Below the pieces are notes generated by a model. That model worked only from the letters and a program-made list of their open reading frames with translations, ran no database searches and had not been told where the DNA came from. From DAIDKA01 sp036267975 (lineage in GTDB: Bacteria > Pseudomonadota > Gammaproteobacteria > Steroidobacterales > Steroidobacteraceae): 64,000 nucleotides of DNA. Positions within the stretch are counted from its first letter, which is position 1. Every line of letters begins with the position of its first letter. Position numbers and translations under genes: made by a program. Below are positions 52,101 through 60,792 of the stretch, piece by piece. Where the stretch lies: NCBI GenBank assembly GCA_036267975.1, contig DATAVA010000007.1:1-64000 (forward strand). Direction: 5' to 3'.

Positions 52101-54868
52101 CGGCGTTCGCGAGTTCGCCGAAGTCGATCACGGCCGAGGAGCTGTTTGCCGCGGAAGTGGCGGAAGCGGCGGATCATGACCCCGAGCACATCGCGTCGGC
52201 CGCGGACAATGCCCCCATGGAGCCCGCGGCGCAGGAGCCGGCACAGCTGGTGAAGCTGCCCGAGGTTGAGTTCCCATCCGATGCGAGCGCGCTCGCGCCG
52301 CCCGAGGCGGAAGGCCCGGCGACGGATGCGCAGGTGGACCTGCCGCCCGCGGAGGAGCCGGTTGCGGATTTCGATCCGGATGTGGCCAGCATCTTCACCG
52401 AGGAGGCCACTGAGTTGCTCGAAGTGTGCGAGTCGCAGCTGACCGCCTGGCGCGCCGCACCTGAGGATACCGAACGTCGCGCGGCGCTGAAGCGCCCGTT
52501 GCACACGCTGAAGGGCGGTGCGCGCATGGCCGGCATCACGGCCATGGGCGATCTGAGTCACGAGCTTGAGTCACTGGTGAACTTCATCGATTCGGGTGGC
52601 ACGACGCCGAGTCCGCAAGCCTTCGATGTCATGCAGGCCAGTATCGATGAGCTGGCGCGCATGCGTGACAGTGTCGCCGCCGGCCGTGGCGTCGCCCCGG
52701 CACGCGACTGCATCGCCCGCATCCGCGCCTTGTTGGATGGCGCACAGGCCGGGGCGCCGGCGCCGACACCCGCGCCGGCGGAGGTCCCGCAGCCGCCGCA
52801 GTCACCGGAAGTTCCCGACGCCCCGCATGCGCCGCAGGACCCGCAGCCGCTGACGACCCCGGAGGTGCCCGACGCACCTCATCAACCCGAAGTTCCGCAG
52901 GCCCCGCCGCCGCCGGCCGGAATGCCGACGCGCAGCTTTGAGAGTCTGACCGAATCGGCCATCGAGGCCCCCGCCGCACCGCAACTGGTACCGCCGGGTC
53001 GCGAGCCCGTGGCACCCGGGGACCGGCCGGAAATGGCGCGCGTCGATGCCGACCTGCTCGATCAGCTGCTGAATGTTTCCGGCGAAGTGAGCATTTCACG
53101 CGCGCGGCTTGAGCAGCAGATGGGTTCGATCGAATTCAACCTCGGCGAACTGTCGCGCACCGTGACGCGCCTGAAGGAACAGCAGCGCAAGCTCGAAATC
53201 GAAACCGAAAAGCAGATCCTGCACGGTCACGAGGAGGAAACCGGGCATCGCGCCGAGTTTGACCCGCTGGAGCTGGACCGGTATTCGGCCATCCAGCAGT
53301 TCTCGCGCGGCCTTGCCGAAACTGCCAGCGACGTGGCCAGCATCCAGCAGCTGCTGGAGAGTCTGGCGCAGGAGACGCAGAACCTGCTGCAGCAGCAGGC
53401 CCGTACGGTCACCGAGCTGCAGAACGGCTTGATGCGCACCCGCATGGTGCCCTTCCAGCGCCACGTGCAGCGCCTGGCCCGCATCGTGCGCCAGGCGGCC
53501 TCCGACACCGGCAAGCGCGCTGAACTCATCGTCAGCGGCGCATCGGGTGAACTGGACCGGCAGGTACTGGAGCGGATGCTGCCACCGTTCGAGCACATGC
53601 TGCGCAACGCCGTGGTGCATGGCATCGAGTCGCCCGAGGCGCGGGTTGCGAACGGCAAGAGTGACACCGGCACCATTCTTCTTGATCTGCAGCGCGAGGG
53701 CGCCGAGGTCATGGTGAAGGTGAGCGACGACGGTGCGGGCATGCGGCTCGACGCCATCCGCGACAAGGGCTTGGCGCTGGGTCTGGTCCAGCCGGGCCAG
53801 TCGCTGTCGGATGAGGACGCCATGCAGTTGATCCTCGAGCCGGGATTCTCCACGGCCGGGTCGGTCACGCAGCAGGCCGGACGCGGGGTCGGCATGGATG
53901 TGGTGGCCACCGAAATCAAGCGTCTCGGCGGCTCCTTGAACATGGAAACCCGTGCGGGCCAGGGCACCTCTTTCACGGTGCGTCTGCCCTTCACGCTGGC
54001 CATCAGCCATGCGCTGGTGGTGCGCACGGGCGATGAGTACTACGCCCTGCCGCTGCCCACCGTCGAAGGGGTGCTGCGGCTGTCCAAGGCCGACGTCTCG
54101 GCCCATCTGGGCCGTGAAACGGCGACCTTCGAGCAGGCCGGGCAGAAATACCGCTTCCAGCATCTGGCGGCGTTCGTGGGCCTCGAGCCCTCGCCGCTGC
54201 CCGAAGGTGATGTCACGGTACCGGTGGTGCTGGTGCGCGCGGGTGAACACTCCACGGGCCTGGTGGCCGATGAACTGATCGGCAGCCGCGAGATCGTCGT
54301 CAAGTCGGTGGGTCCGCAGATCTCCGGCATCCGCGGCATTTCCGGCGCGACCATTCTCGGCGATGGCCGCATTGTCGTCATCCTGGACATCGGCGCGCTG
54401 GTGCGCGGGGAGTGGCGCTCGCGCTTCTCGGCGCAGCCGGTGCGCGAGAAGGGCGATCGGCGCACCTTCGCGATGGTCGTGGATGATTCGATCACGGTGC
54501 GGCGCGTCACGCAGCGACTGCTGGAACGCAACGGCATGCGGGTGCTTACCGCACGCGATGGCATGGATGCGGTGACGCTGTTGCAGGACAATGTCCCCGA
54601 CATCATCCTGCTGGACATCGAAATGCCGCGCATGGACGGCTATGAAGTCGCCGCTCATGTGCGCAACGATCCGCGCCTGCGCGATGTTCCCATCATCATG
54701 ATCACTTCGCGCGTGGGCGAAAAGCATCGCGCCCGCGCCATCGAGCTGGGCGTCGACGACTATCTGGGCAAGCCCTATCAGGAGGCGCAGCTGCTGGATG
54801 CCATCGCGCCCTTGGTCGAACGTCACCGCGAGACGCAGCGCAGCCGCCGGGTGTCCGCCGATGGCTGA
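49163..54868 (+). CDS. chpA: ChpA-type hybrid histidine kinase of the pilus chemosensory system
   Basis: A 1901-residue protein. It has an N-terminal FimL-like region, then HPt domains whose phosphorylatable histidines are His665 (MHTLKGSG), His865 (CHTLSGSS) and His1114 (LHTLKGGA). After a Pro-rich linker come a dimerisation domain, the HATPase (N box HMLRNAVVHGIESPEAR, GRGVGMDVV), a CheW domain and a C-terminal receiver with phospho-Asp1818 (LLDIEMPRMDG). It phosphorylates PilG and PilH. Fewer HPt domains than in Pseudomonas ChpA. Confidence 0.95.
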   Translation: MTEVAIQSFEHVGRELNLTLGEARTALESYVEQPENVSLLNRTAAELHQVQGVLKVLEIYGAALLAEEMEQVARYLVASAGEHKNQAESLDALMRAMVQLPSYLERVLAGGRDLALILLPLLNDLRAVRGSSLLSEGTLLLLNLKSDRQAQPVAAGSGEAPLTIEQWGRRLRPRFQLGLVGWIRGERLDQNLAMLAEVAHKLEQVATRQPVFQLWWVTGAVIEALQEHGLSGGVSIKRLLGLADREIKRLYEMTESRYAQNPAVELLNNLLYYVGRAESKGPRVTAVRASFRLNELLPIDDAVDQERESLSAPSVKLMQTVAAAIREDLGKVKDVLDIFVRRGSGQPQTLAPQVEMLHKIGDTLGVLGLGELRAAVQGETERLQKIVSGTLQPEHSLLVDIAATLIGVEDKLDGRLVGMILPRARAQESGESGDADFQQVQSAVLRECILNLARLKESIAQSVGGTLDTAGLDAWPELMRGLKAGLLMLGKSRAVELVSNIHARLAPLMQPGGAAALTGGRLDRLADAIVSLEYYMETLQAGRSDPWYMLDNAQACLDALEAQPAPAVPTVAPLEQSSFAQTVQIGGGAAAVRAQMEADIKNPGTVPPVLAKEAPVAAGVADPELLNLFVEEAREELARIAKDFPVWEQNPLELSALLSVRRSMHTLKGSGRMVGARDLSEFAWACENLLNRLLDNTLTRSPPIARTLHEAVAGLPQLVDALEHGWPVRFDARALMARAHALAAAREGSEGTLTAQQPHMGAAVAEQQAAATQLIAPLRPDATGPEFLAVPELAAVERAPVSDALAVETAPLPAAQEPAAPDDVLRDIYMRETNAHVATVRDYLRQENLRPQPHVLTEAVYRACHTLSGSSTMAEARHGIRLAQPVDHWLRKSFESGVGLSSNDLHLLGDCMTAMESVASHLDESTGYFVTHGRLLERLSDADKDLDRRIADSIEAERRNARSQPIGAESDSGAETMVAPAFASSPKSITAEELFAAEVAEAADHDPEHIASAADNAPMEPAAQEPAQLVKLPEVEFPSDASALAPPEAEGPATDAQVDLPPAEEPVADFDPDVASIFTEEATELLEVCESQLTAWRAAPEDTERRAALKRPLHTLKGGARMAGITAMGDLSHELESLVNFIDSGGTTPSPQAFDVMQASIDELARMRDSVAAGRGVAPARDCIARIRALLDGAQAGAPAPTPAPAEVPQPPQSPEVPDAPHAPQDPQPLTTPEVPDAPHQPEVPQAPPPPAGMPTRSFESLTESAIEAPAAPQLVPPGREPVAPGDRPEMARVDADLLDQLLNVSGEVSISRARLEQQMGSIEFNLGELSRTVTRLKEQQRKLEIETEKQILHGHEEETGHRAEFDPLELDRYSAIQQFSRGLAETASDVASIQQLLESLAQETQNLLQQQARTVTELQNGLMRTRMVPFQRHVQRLARIVRQAASDTGKRAELIVSGASGELDRQVLERMLPPFEHMLRNAVVHGIESPEARVANGKSDTGTILLDLQREGAEVMVKVSDDGAGMRLDAIRDKGLALGLVQPGQSLSDEDAMQLILEPGFSTAGSVTQQAGRGVGMDVVATEIKRLGGSLNMETRAGQGTSFTVRLPFTLAISHALVVRTGDEYYALPLPTVEGVLRLSKADVSAHLGRETATFEQAGQKYRFQHLAAFVGLEPSPLPEGDVTVPVVLVRAGEHSTGLVADELIGSREIVVKSVGPQISGIRGISGATILGDGRIVVILDIGALVRGEWRSRFSAQPVREKGDRRTFAMVVDDSITVRRVTQRLLERNGMRVLTARDGMDAVTLLQDNVPDIILLDIEMPRMDGYEVAAHVRNDPRLRDVPIIMITSRVGEKHRARAIELGVDDYLGKPYQEAQLLDAIAPLVERHRETQRSRRVSADG

Positions 54869-55331
54869 GCGCGTCAATGAAATCTACAGTCTGCTGATTC
54901 CGCTGGTCGACTCGCGGCTGATCGTGCCGCGTGCGTGCATCGCCGAGGTGATCGGCTTCCAGGTCCCCGCCGAAATGGCCGGCGCACCCCCGTGGTACAT
55001 TGGCACGATTGCGTGGAACGGCCGGCAGGTGCCGCTGGTGTCGTTTGAAGGCGCCTGCGGGCAGAACATACCGCCCGCCGCCGGTCGCAGCCGGGTGGTG
55101 GTCTTTCACTGCATGGGCGACAAGCTCGAAGGCGGTTACTTCGGCGTCGTGTCCCAGGGCTTCCCGCAGCTGGTGCGCGTCAGCTCCGATGTGGTGCGGC
55201 CGGACAACTCCAAGGTGTTCCCCGAACGCACCCCGGTGATCTGTCAGGTGCGCATGCTCAATGAGACGCCGCTGGTGCCGGACATTGAACGTCTCGAAGA
55301 GATGATCGCGGAAGAGACGCGCGCGGCCTGA
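54861..55331 (+). CDS. chpC: ChpC-type CheW-like adaptor
   Basis: A 156-residue CheW-domain protein (NEIYSLLIPLVDSRLIVPRACIAEVIGFQVP and TIAWNGRQVPLVSFEGA). Its ATG overlaps the chpA stop. In Pseudomonas chpC follows chpB, a methylesterase; here no chpB lies between. It may connect extra receptors to ChpA. Confidence 0.88.
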   Translation: MAERVNEIYSLLIPLVDSRLIVPRACIAEVIGFQVPAEMAGAPPWYIGTIAWNGRQVPLVSFEGACGQNIPPAAGRSRVVVFHCMGDKLEGGYFGVVSQGFPQLVRVSSDVVRPDNSKVFPERTPVICQVRMLNETPLVPDIERLEEMIAEETRAA

Positions 55332-55364
55332 AGGTCTGGTCCGCCCACCGTCACGTGGATTTGC

Positions 55365-55925
55365 CTACCGTTTGGTTGGCTTGAGGATCTGGGCGTACAA
55401 ACCGACGCCGATTCGCTTGCAGTCGGCCATGGATATGAGCTTCACGTTTCGAGTCGAGAAGGCAGGCAGGACCTTGCGCGTCACGTAATTGAGGAACGCG
55501 CAGTCACCGATTCCGCCACCCTTCAACGCTACCGTGTGCCACTGCGCTGCAATCGGCACACCTGCAGTAACCGCTCCGGCCTGGCCGCTTGGCTCCAGCG
55601 CCGAGAAGGTGATATCGATCATCCTGATCTCGTTCGCTTGCTTCCTTTCGCAGTCACGCATATCGATGCTGATGTCGCGTGCGCCAAGCTGCAGCAGCAG
55701 GAATCTCGCTCGATCGATGATCTGGTCGCAGGAGAGCGAGCTGGTATTTGTTTCATAGCCATTGGCCGGCACGTACACGTTGGGCGGACTGAATTGCTCG
55801 ATCTTGCGCGTGGTCCAGGCAGCGCTCTGGTTGGAATTCGCGGTGGCGGAAGGTGCATCTGCCGCGTTGCCGTTCGCAATGGCCAGGAAGGCGACACCAA
55901 AAAGCAGCACAGAGTGCATACGCAT
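55365..55925 (-). CDS. Secreted hypothetical protein
   Basis: A 186-residue protein with a signal peptide (MRMHSVLLFGVAFLAIANGNA). Cysteines at LSCDQIID, DCERKQANEI, GDCAFLNY and ADCKRIG suggest disulfides in the periplasm. The family is not recognised but similar short exported proteins occur in related bacteria. It is convergent with chpC. Confidence 0.65.
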   Translation of the reverse strand: MRMHSVLLFGVAFLAIANGNAADAPSATANSNQSAAWTTRKIEQFSPPNVYVPANGYETNTSSLSCDQIIDRARFLLLQLGARDISIDMRDCERKQANEIRMIDITFSALEPSGQAGAVTAGVPIAAQWHTVALKGGGIGDCAFLNYVTRKVLPAFSTRNVKLISMADCKRIGVGLYAQILKPTKR

Positions 55926-56142
55926 AAGGTACTCCGCGTAAGGAGGCAAGCCCGCCCGAGCCCGCGCGGGCAGGTACGATCCGATACTAGCTTTACGAGC
56001 GTTTACAATCCATTAACGATCGATAATCGCGATTGAAGCCACTGGCGTCGGAAAAACACGGGTGCAAGGCAATTGCGACGCCGCCAACGCAGATTGCAGT
56101 AGGCTATTGCGGGCACTTCAATCATCCGCCCAAAGGCAAGCA

Positions 56143-56634
56143 ATGCAGCAAACCAAACGGACGCTCGGCTTACCCGCCGTCATCCTGGCCGCGGCCTTGC
56201 TGGCGATCGCGGTCGCGCTCGTATCCCAATACGGCTTCAATGCGCAGCCGTGCCCGTGGTGCGTGCTGCAGCGATTGCTCTACGCGCTCATCGCGATCGT
56301 CGCTGCACTCGGCTTGCCACGGCCAATGAGGCGTTACCGGATCGTCGTGGGCGGGCTGGTGCTGATCCTGGCTCTGCTTGGCATTGCCGCGGCGGCGTGG
56401 CAGCACTTCGTGGCCGCCCGCTCGAATTCCTGCGATCTGACCCTGGCGTACCGGATCGTCGGCATGGATCTGCATTTGGACCAGCTTCTGCCCGGCGTAT
56501 TCGAGGCGCGCGCCACCTGCGCCGACGCGGCGGTGAACCTGCTCGGGATTCCCTATGACTTCTGGAGTCTGGGGTTGTTTGCAGTCATCGCAGGGGTCGC
56601 GATTCAATGCCTGCGCAAGCCCGGATCAATCTGA
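56143..56634 (+). CDS. dsbB: DsbB, disulfide bond formation protein
   Basis: A 163-residue inner-membrane protein with four helices. The first cysteine pair is in QPCPWCVLQR, the second pair in NSCDLT and ATCADAAV. It reoxidises DsbA using quinone. The ATG at 56143 gives a short cytoplasmic N-terminus as in other DsbB proteins; the frame upstream does not look coding. Confidence 0.93.
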   Translation: MQQTKRTLGLPAVILAAALLAIAVALVSQYGFNAQPCPWCVLQRLLYALIAIVAALGLPRPMRRYRIVVGGLVLILALLGIAAAAWQHFVAARSNSCDLTLAYRIVGMDLHLDQLLPGVFEARATCADAAVNLLGIPYDFWSLGLFAVIAGVAIQCLRKPGSI

Positions 56635-56695
56635 CGTTTCCAACTTCAGAATCATCGGCACATACGCCTCCGTGCTTCAGGGTGCGCCGTTGGAC

Positions 56696-57424
56696 CTAAA
56701 GATCCCCGAGCTGCTGCTGGATGACGGCCAGTGCCGCGAGCGCCGCTGTTTCCGTGCGCAGGATGCGCGGCCCCAGTGACAGCCCCTTGAATTGGGCGGC
56801 GCTCGCTGCAGTCCGCTCGGCATCCGACAATCCACCCTCGGGTCCGATCAACAAGGTCGCGGCGTCGCTCGCCGGCAGATCCCGCGCCTTCAGGCCGCCA
56901 TCGGGATTCAGGAGCAGGCGCAGCCCTTCGGGCAGTTCCGATACCAGAAATTCCTGCAGGCTCATGGGCACGGTGATTTCCGGTACATGATTGCGCCCGC
57001 ACTGTTCACAGGCGGCGATCGCGATGGCGCGCCAGTGGCGCAGGCGATTGGCGGCCTGTGCCTGGTTCAGGCGCACCACGGTGCGCTCGGTCAGCAACGG
57101 TACGATGCGCCACACGCCCAGCTCGGTGGCCTTCTGCACCACCACGTCCATTCGCTCGCCCCGCGAGACTCCCTGTGCGAGCGTGACCCGCAGTGGCGAT
57201 TCGCGCTGGGTCGGCAGGTACTCGCCCACTGCGACGCGCACCGTGTCACGCCCAATCGCGACGACGGTGGCGCGGTATTCGCCGCCCGTGTTGTCGAACA
57301 GGATCAGCGCATCGCCTGCGCGCAGGCGCAGCACCCGCGCGACATGATTGGCCGCGGTGCCGCCGAGATCCACGTGCACCCGGCCGCCGACGGAAACTTC
57401 CACGTGGACCCGGTTCACTCGCAT
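56696..57424 (-). CDS. rsmE: RsmE, 16S rRNA m3U1498 methyltransferase
   Basis: A 242-residue SPOUT methyltransferase. GGTAANHVARVLRLRAGDALILFD is the N-terminal PUA-like region, GVSRGERMDVVVQKATELGV is diagnostic, and LLIGPEGGLSDAE with LGPRILRTETAALAAL forms the knot SAM-binding site. It overlaps the downstream end of bioA by ten bases. Confidence 0.96.
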   Translation of the reverse strand: MRVNRVHVEVSVGGRVHVDLGGTAANHVARVLRLRAGDALILFDNTGGEYRATVVAIGRDTVRVAVGEYLPTQRESPLRVTLAQGVSRGERMDVVVQKATELGVWRIVPLLTERTVVRLNQAQAANRLRHWRAIAIAACEQCGRNHVPEITVPMSLQEFLVSELPEGLRLLLNPDGGLKARDLPASDAATLLIGPEGGLSDAERTAASAAQFKGLSLGPRILRTETAALAALAVIQQQLGDL

Positions 57425-58803
57425 GTGGCGAGCTCCAGTCCTTCGCGGGCGACCTCCACCATCAGTTCGATGTGTTCGGGATCGATGACGTACGGGGGCA
57501 TGAAGTACACGACGTTGCCGATCGGCCGCAGCAGTACGCCGCGCGCGAGCGCATGGCGATACACGGTGAGGCCGCGGCGCTCCTGCCAGGGATAGGGTTC
57601 CCGGGCGCGCTTGTCGCGCACCATTTCAAACGCCGTGATCATGCCCCGCTGGCGCACCTCGGCCACATGCGGATGATCCGCAAGCGGCGCGGTTGCCGCG
57701 GCAAACTGCCGCGCGAGTTCGCGATTGCGCTCGAGCACCGGGTCCTGTTTGAAGATTTCCAGGGTTGCCAGCGCTGCCGCGCAGGCCAGGGCATTGCCGG
57801 TATAGCTGTGCGAATGCAGGAAGGCGTTGAGCTTCACGTACTCATCGTAGAAGGCCTCATAGATGCCGGCTGTCGTCAGCACCACGGAGAGGGGCAGGTA
57901 GCCGCCCGTCAGGCCCTTCGACAGGCACATGAAATCCGGCCGGATGCCGGCCTGTTCGCAGGCGAACAGGGTCCCGGTGCGGCCAAAGCCCACCGCAATT
58001 TCATCGGCGATCAGGTGTACCTGGTGGCGATCACAGGCGTCGCGCAGCAGTTTCAGGTACACCGGGTCATACATACGCATGCCGGCGGCGCATTGCACCA
58101 GCGGTTCGACGATGACCGCGGCAACTTCATGGGCATGCTCGGCCAGGGTCCGCTCCAGGTGCGCGAACTGGCGACGGGCCCAGTCGGCTGCGCTGACCCC
58201 GGCCTCGCGCGCGAAGGCATCGGGCGAGGGCACCGTGATCACTTCCATCAGCAGCGGCTGATACACCTGCTTGTAGAGTTCGACATTGCCCACGGCCAGC
58301 GCGCCGAGGGTCTCACCGTGATAGCTGCCGGCGAGGGTGACGAAGCGGCGCTTGGCGCTTCGGCCCACATTGCGCCAGTAGTGGAAACTCATCTTGACGG
58401 CCACTTCCACTGCCGCGGAGCCGTTGTCCGCATAGAAGCAGCGCGTCAGGCCCGCCGGCGCCAGCGCGGTCAGCGCCTCGCTCAGGCGGATGACCGGCTC
58501 GTGCGTGAACCCGGCCAGAATCACATGCTCCAGGCTGTCCAGCTGCGCACGCAGCGCCGCGTTGATGCGCGGGTTGGCGTGTCCGAACAGGTTCACCCAC
58601 CACGAACTGATGGCATCCAGGTAGCGCTGGTCCGCGAAGTCCGTCAGCCACACGCCACTGCCGCTGCGGATCGGGATCATGGGCAGCAGTGAGTCATGGT
58701 CCTTCATCTGCGTGCAGGGATGCCACACATGGGCCAGATCGCGGTCGCGCCAGGCAAGGTTTGCGGGCGCGGCCGGCTCGTTTGGTGACTTTGGTTGCGG
58801 CAT
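57415..58803 (-). CDS. bioA: Adenosylmethionine-8-amino-7-oxononanoate aminotransferase
   Basis: A 462-residue PLP enzyme of biotin synthesis that converts KAPA to DAPA using SAM as amino donor. HVWHPCTQMKDH is the BioA N-terminus; YADNGSAAVEVAVKMS, LIADEIAVGFGRTG and the PLP lysine in FMCLSKGLTGGYLP are conserved. The C-terminus ends just before rsmE. The start at 58803 fits the family; an ATG at 58836 is possible and would overlap the divergent ampD start. Confidence 0.96.
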   Translation of the reverse strand: MPQPKSPNEPAAPANLAWRDRDLAHVWHPCTQMKDHDSLLPMIPIRSGSGVWLTDFADQRYLDAISSWWVNLFGHANPRINAALRAQLDSLEHVILAGFTHEPVIRLSEALTALAPAGLTRCFYADNGSAAVEVAVKMSFHYWRNVGRSAKRRFVTLAGSYHGETLGALAVGNVELYKQVYQPLLMEVITVPSPDAFAREAGVSAADWARRQFAHLERTLAEHAHEVAAVIVEPLVQCAAGMRMYDPVYLKLLRDACDRHQVHLIADEIAVGFGRTGTLFACEQAGIRPDFMCLSKGLTGGYLPLSVVLTTAGIYEAFYDEYVKLNAFLHSHSYTGNALACAAALATLEIFKQDPVLERNRELARQFAAATAPLADHPHVAEVRQRGMITAFEMVRDKRAREPYPWQERRGLTVYRHALARGVLLRPIGNVVYFMPPYVIDPEHIELMVEVAREGLELATCE

Positions 58804-58834
58804 TTCGAGACGGAGTTTGGCATGATCCGGTCGC

Positions 58835-59437
58835 ATGGACACGGCGCCCGTCAGCCCACTGCAAGTCGAACCGAGCACGGGTCTGCTGACCCGGACGCGG
58901 CAGGTGCTGTCGAACCATTTCGATGAGCGGCCGGCCGGGTCGGTGCCGGAACTCATCGTCGTGCACGGCATCAGTCTGCCGCCTGGCGACTACGGCGGCC
59001 CGTGGATCGAGTACCTGTTCACCGGGACGCTGCCGCGTCACGTGCATGCGTTCTTTGCGACCATTCCGCCGGGACGGGTATCGTCGCACGTACTGGTCAG
59101 GCGCGATGGCATGCCCGTGCAGTTCGTCCCCTTCGGCGCACGCGCCTGGCATGCCGGGATTTCCGAATATCAGGGGCGGCCGGGGTGCAATGACTATTCA
59201 ATCGGCATCGAACTCGAAGGCACCGACGAGACTGCCTACGAGCAGGCCCAGTACCGCACCCTCAGCGCCGTGATCGCCGCGCTGCTGGCCTGTTATGCGA
59301 CCTTGGATGCGACGCGGATCGTCGGGCACAGCGATATTGCCCCAGGCCGCAAGTCCGATCCGGGCGCGAAATTCGATTGGCCTCATCTGCGGGCGCTGGT
59401 CGGCAGTTCAGCCGCGGCCCCGATCGTGGCGCCATAG
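58835..59437 (+). CDS. ampD: AmpD, 1,6-anhydro-N-acetylmuramyl-L-alanine amidase
   Basis: A 200-residue cytoplasmic amidase of peptidoglycan recycling. The zinc histidines are in IVVHGISLPPG, near RAWHAGIS and in GHSDIAPGRKSDPGAKFDW. It cleaves the stem peptide from anhydro-MurNAc and thus limits AmpR-type beta-lactamase induction. Its 3' end overlaps the convergent adenosyltransferase gene by 30 bases. Confidence 0.95.
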   Translation: MDTAPVSPLQVEPSTGLLTRTRQVLSNHFDERPAGSVPELIVVHGISLPPGDYGGPWIEYLFTGTLPRHVHAFFATIPPGRVSSHVLVRRDGMPVQFVPFGARAWHAGISEYQGRPGCNDYSIGIELEGTDETAYEQAQYRTLSAVIAALLACYATLDATRIVGHSDIAPGRKSDPGAKFDWPHLRALVGSSAAAPIVAP

Positions 59438-59965
59438 GACTTCGCTGCCGCGTTCGTGGCGCACCAGCACGCGCGCCAGGACGAACAGCAGGTCCGACAG
59501 CCGGTTCAGGTACTGCGGCAGCGCTGCGGCCACCGTCTCGGTCCGATGCAGCATCCACACGCGCCGTTCCGCGCGCCGCGCAATGGCGCGTGCCAGATGG
59601 CAGGCCGCGGTCGCCGATCCGCCGCTGGGCAGGATGAATTCGCGCAAGGGCGGGAGCGGGTCGTTGAAGCCATCGAGCGCCTGTTCCAGGCGCGTGATGT
59701 GATCGGGCCCGAGGATGGTGTGGCCGGGGATGCTCAATTCGCCCCCCAGGTCGAACAGGTCATGCTGGACCTCCCGCAGCAGGCCCATGACGGTTGCCGG
59801 CAGATCCGGCACCGCGAGCACCAGGCCCACCGCGCAGTTGAGCTCATCGACGGCGCCGATGGCTTCGATGCGCGGTGAATCCTTCGGCGTGCGATTGCCG
59901 TCACCGAGCCCCGTCGTGCCGTCATCGCCCGTGCGCGTGTAGATTTTGCTCAAGCGATTGCCCAT
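59408..59965 (-). CDS. Cob(I)alamin adenosyltransferase, PduO type
   Basis: A 185-residue protein. IYTRTGDDGTTGLGDGNR is the ATP-binding N-terminus; IGAVDELNCAVGL and FILPSGGSATAACHLARAIARRAER are typical of PduO/MMAB-type transferases. It makes adenosylcobalamin. No other cobalamin gene is next to it apart from the ABC ATPase 800 bases away, whose substrate is uncertain. Confidence 0.93.
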   Translation of the reverse strand: MGNRLSKIYTRTGDDGTTGLGDGNRTPKDSPRIEAIGAVDELNCAVGLVLAVPDLPATVMGLLREVQHDLFDLGGELSIPGHTILGPDHITRLEQALDGFNDPLPPLREFILPSGGSATAACHLARAIARRAERRVWMLHRTETVAAALPQYLNRLSDLLFVLARVLVRHERGSEVLWRHDRGRG

Positions 59966-60012
59966 ATGCCAGCATAGCCGCTGCCGAGCCCCAACAAAAC
60001 CATCAGGACACG

Positions 60013-60792
60013 ATGCCGACGCACTCCGCCGAACTTGCCGCCGCGATCGCTGCCGCCGAGGCCGCCGCCGAGGTGATCCGCGCGCTGTACCAGCGCAACC
60101 TTGCGATCAGCACCAAGGCGGATCAGTCACCGGTCACGGAAGCCGACGTGCGCGCCGAGGAGGCCATTCACGATGTGTTGCGGGCGCGATTTCCCGCGTA
60201 CGGCTTCTATGGCGAGGAGACCGGACGGCACAATGCGGATGCCGAGAGCGTATGGCTGGTCGATCCGATCGATGGCACCAAGTCCTTCGTGCGCGAGTGC
60301 CCGTTCTTCTCCACCCAGATCGCATTGCTGCGCGGCGGCGAGCTGGTGCTCGGCGTGTCGAGTGCGCCGGCCTATGCTGAATTTGCGTGGGCCGAGCGCG
60401 GCGCGGGCGCGTATCTGAATGGGAAGCGCATCCGTGTGAGCGCGACGGCGCAACTGGCGCAGAGCATCGTCTCCACCGGCAACCTCAAGACGCTGACGCG
60501 CTCACCCGCGGGCTGGCGCGGGCTCGGCGCACTCATCGGCCAGGTGAGCCGCATCCGTGGCTATGGTGATTTCGTGCACTACCACCTGCTGGCCCGCGGC
60601 GCACTGGATGTGGTGATCGAGTCTGACGTGAACATCCTCGACATCGCCGCGCTGACGGTGATCGTGCGCGAGGCCGGTGGCACCTTCACCGATCTTGAGG
60701 GGGGGGGCGTCGGTTTGGGCACCACCAGCGTCCTAGCCACGAACGGGGTTCTGCAGGCACGCATTCACGAGGCATTGACCGGCGCGAATTAG
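60013..60792 (+). CDS. Inositol-monophosphatase-family phosphatase
   Basis: A 259-residue protein. The metal-binding motifs are YGEETG and WLVDPIDGTKSF, with FSTQIAL downstream. DVVIESDVNILDIAALTVIVREAGG is the C-terminal site. It may be histidinol-phosphatase, inositol phosphatase or CysQ; the sequence is closest to the general IMPase/HisN type. The ATG at 60013 gives the normal start. A run of eight G lies near 60700. Its end overlaps the convergent ABC gene by four bases. Confidence 0.88.
   Translation: MPTHSAELAAAIAAAEAAAEVIRALYQRNLAISTKADQSPVTEADVRAEEAIHDVLRARFPAYGFYGEETGRHNADAESVWLVDPIDGTKSFVRECPFFSTQIALLRGGELVLGVSSAPAYAEFAWAERGAGAYLNGKRIRVSATAQLAQSIVSTGNLKTLTRSPAGWRGLGALIGQVSRIRGYGDFVHYHLLARGALDVVIESDVNILDIAALTVIVREAGGTFTDLEGGGVGLGTTSVLATNGVLQARIHEALTGAN

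Noticed and set aside
53096..54877. 593-codon minus-strand frame opposite chpA
   Set aside because: It is a shadow of the CheA/receiver coding sequence, with no ribosome-binding site or recognised motif.
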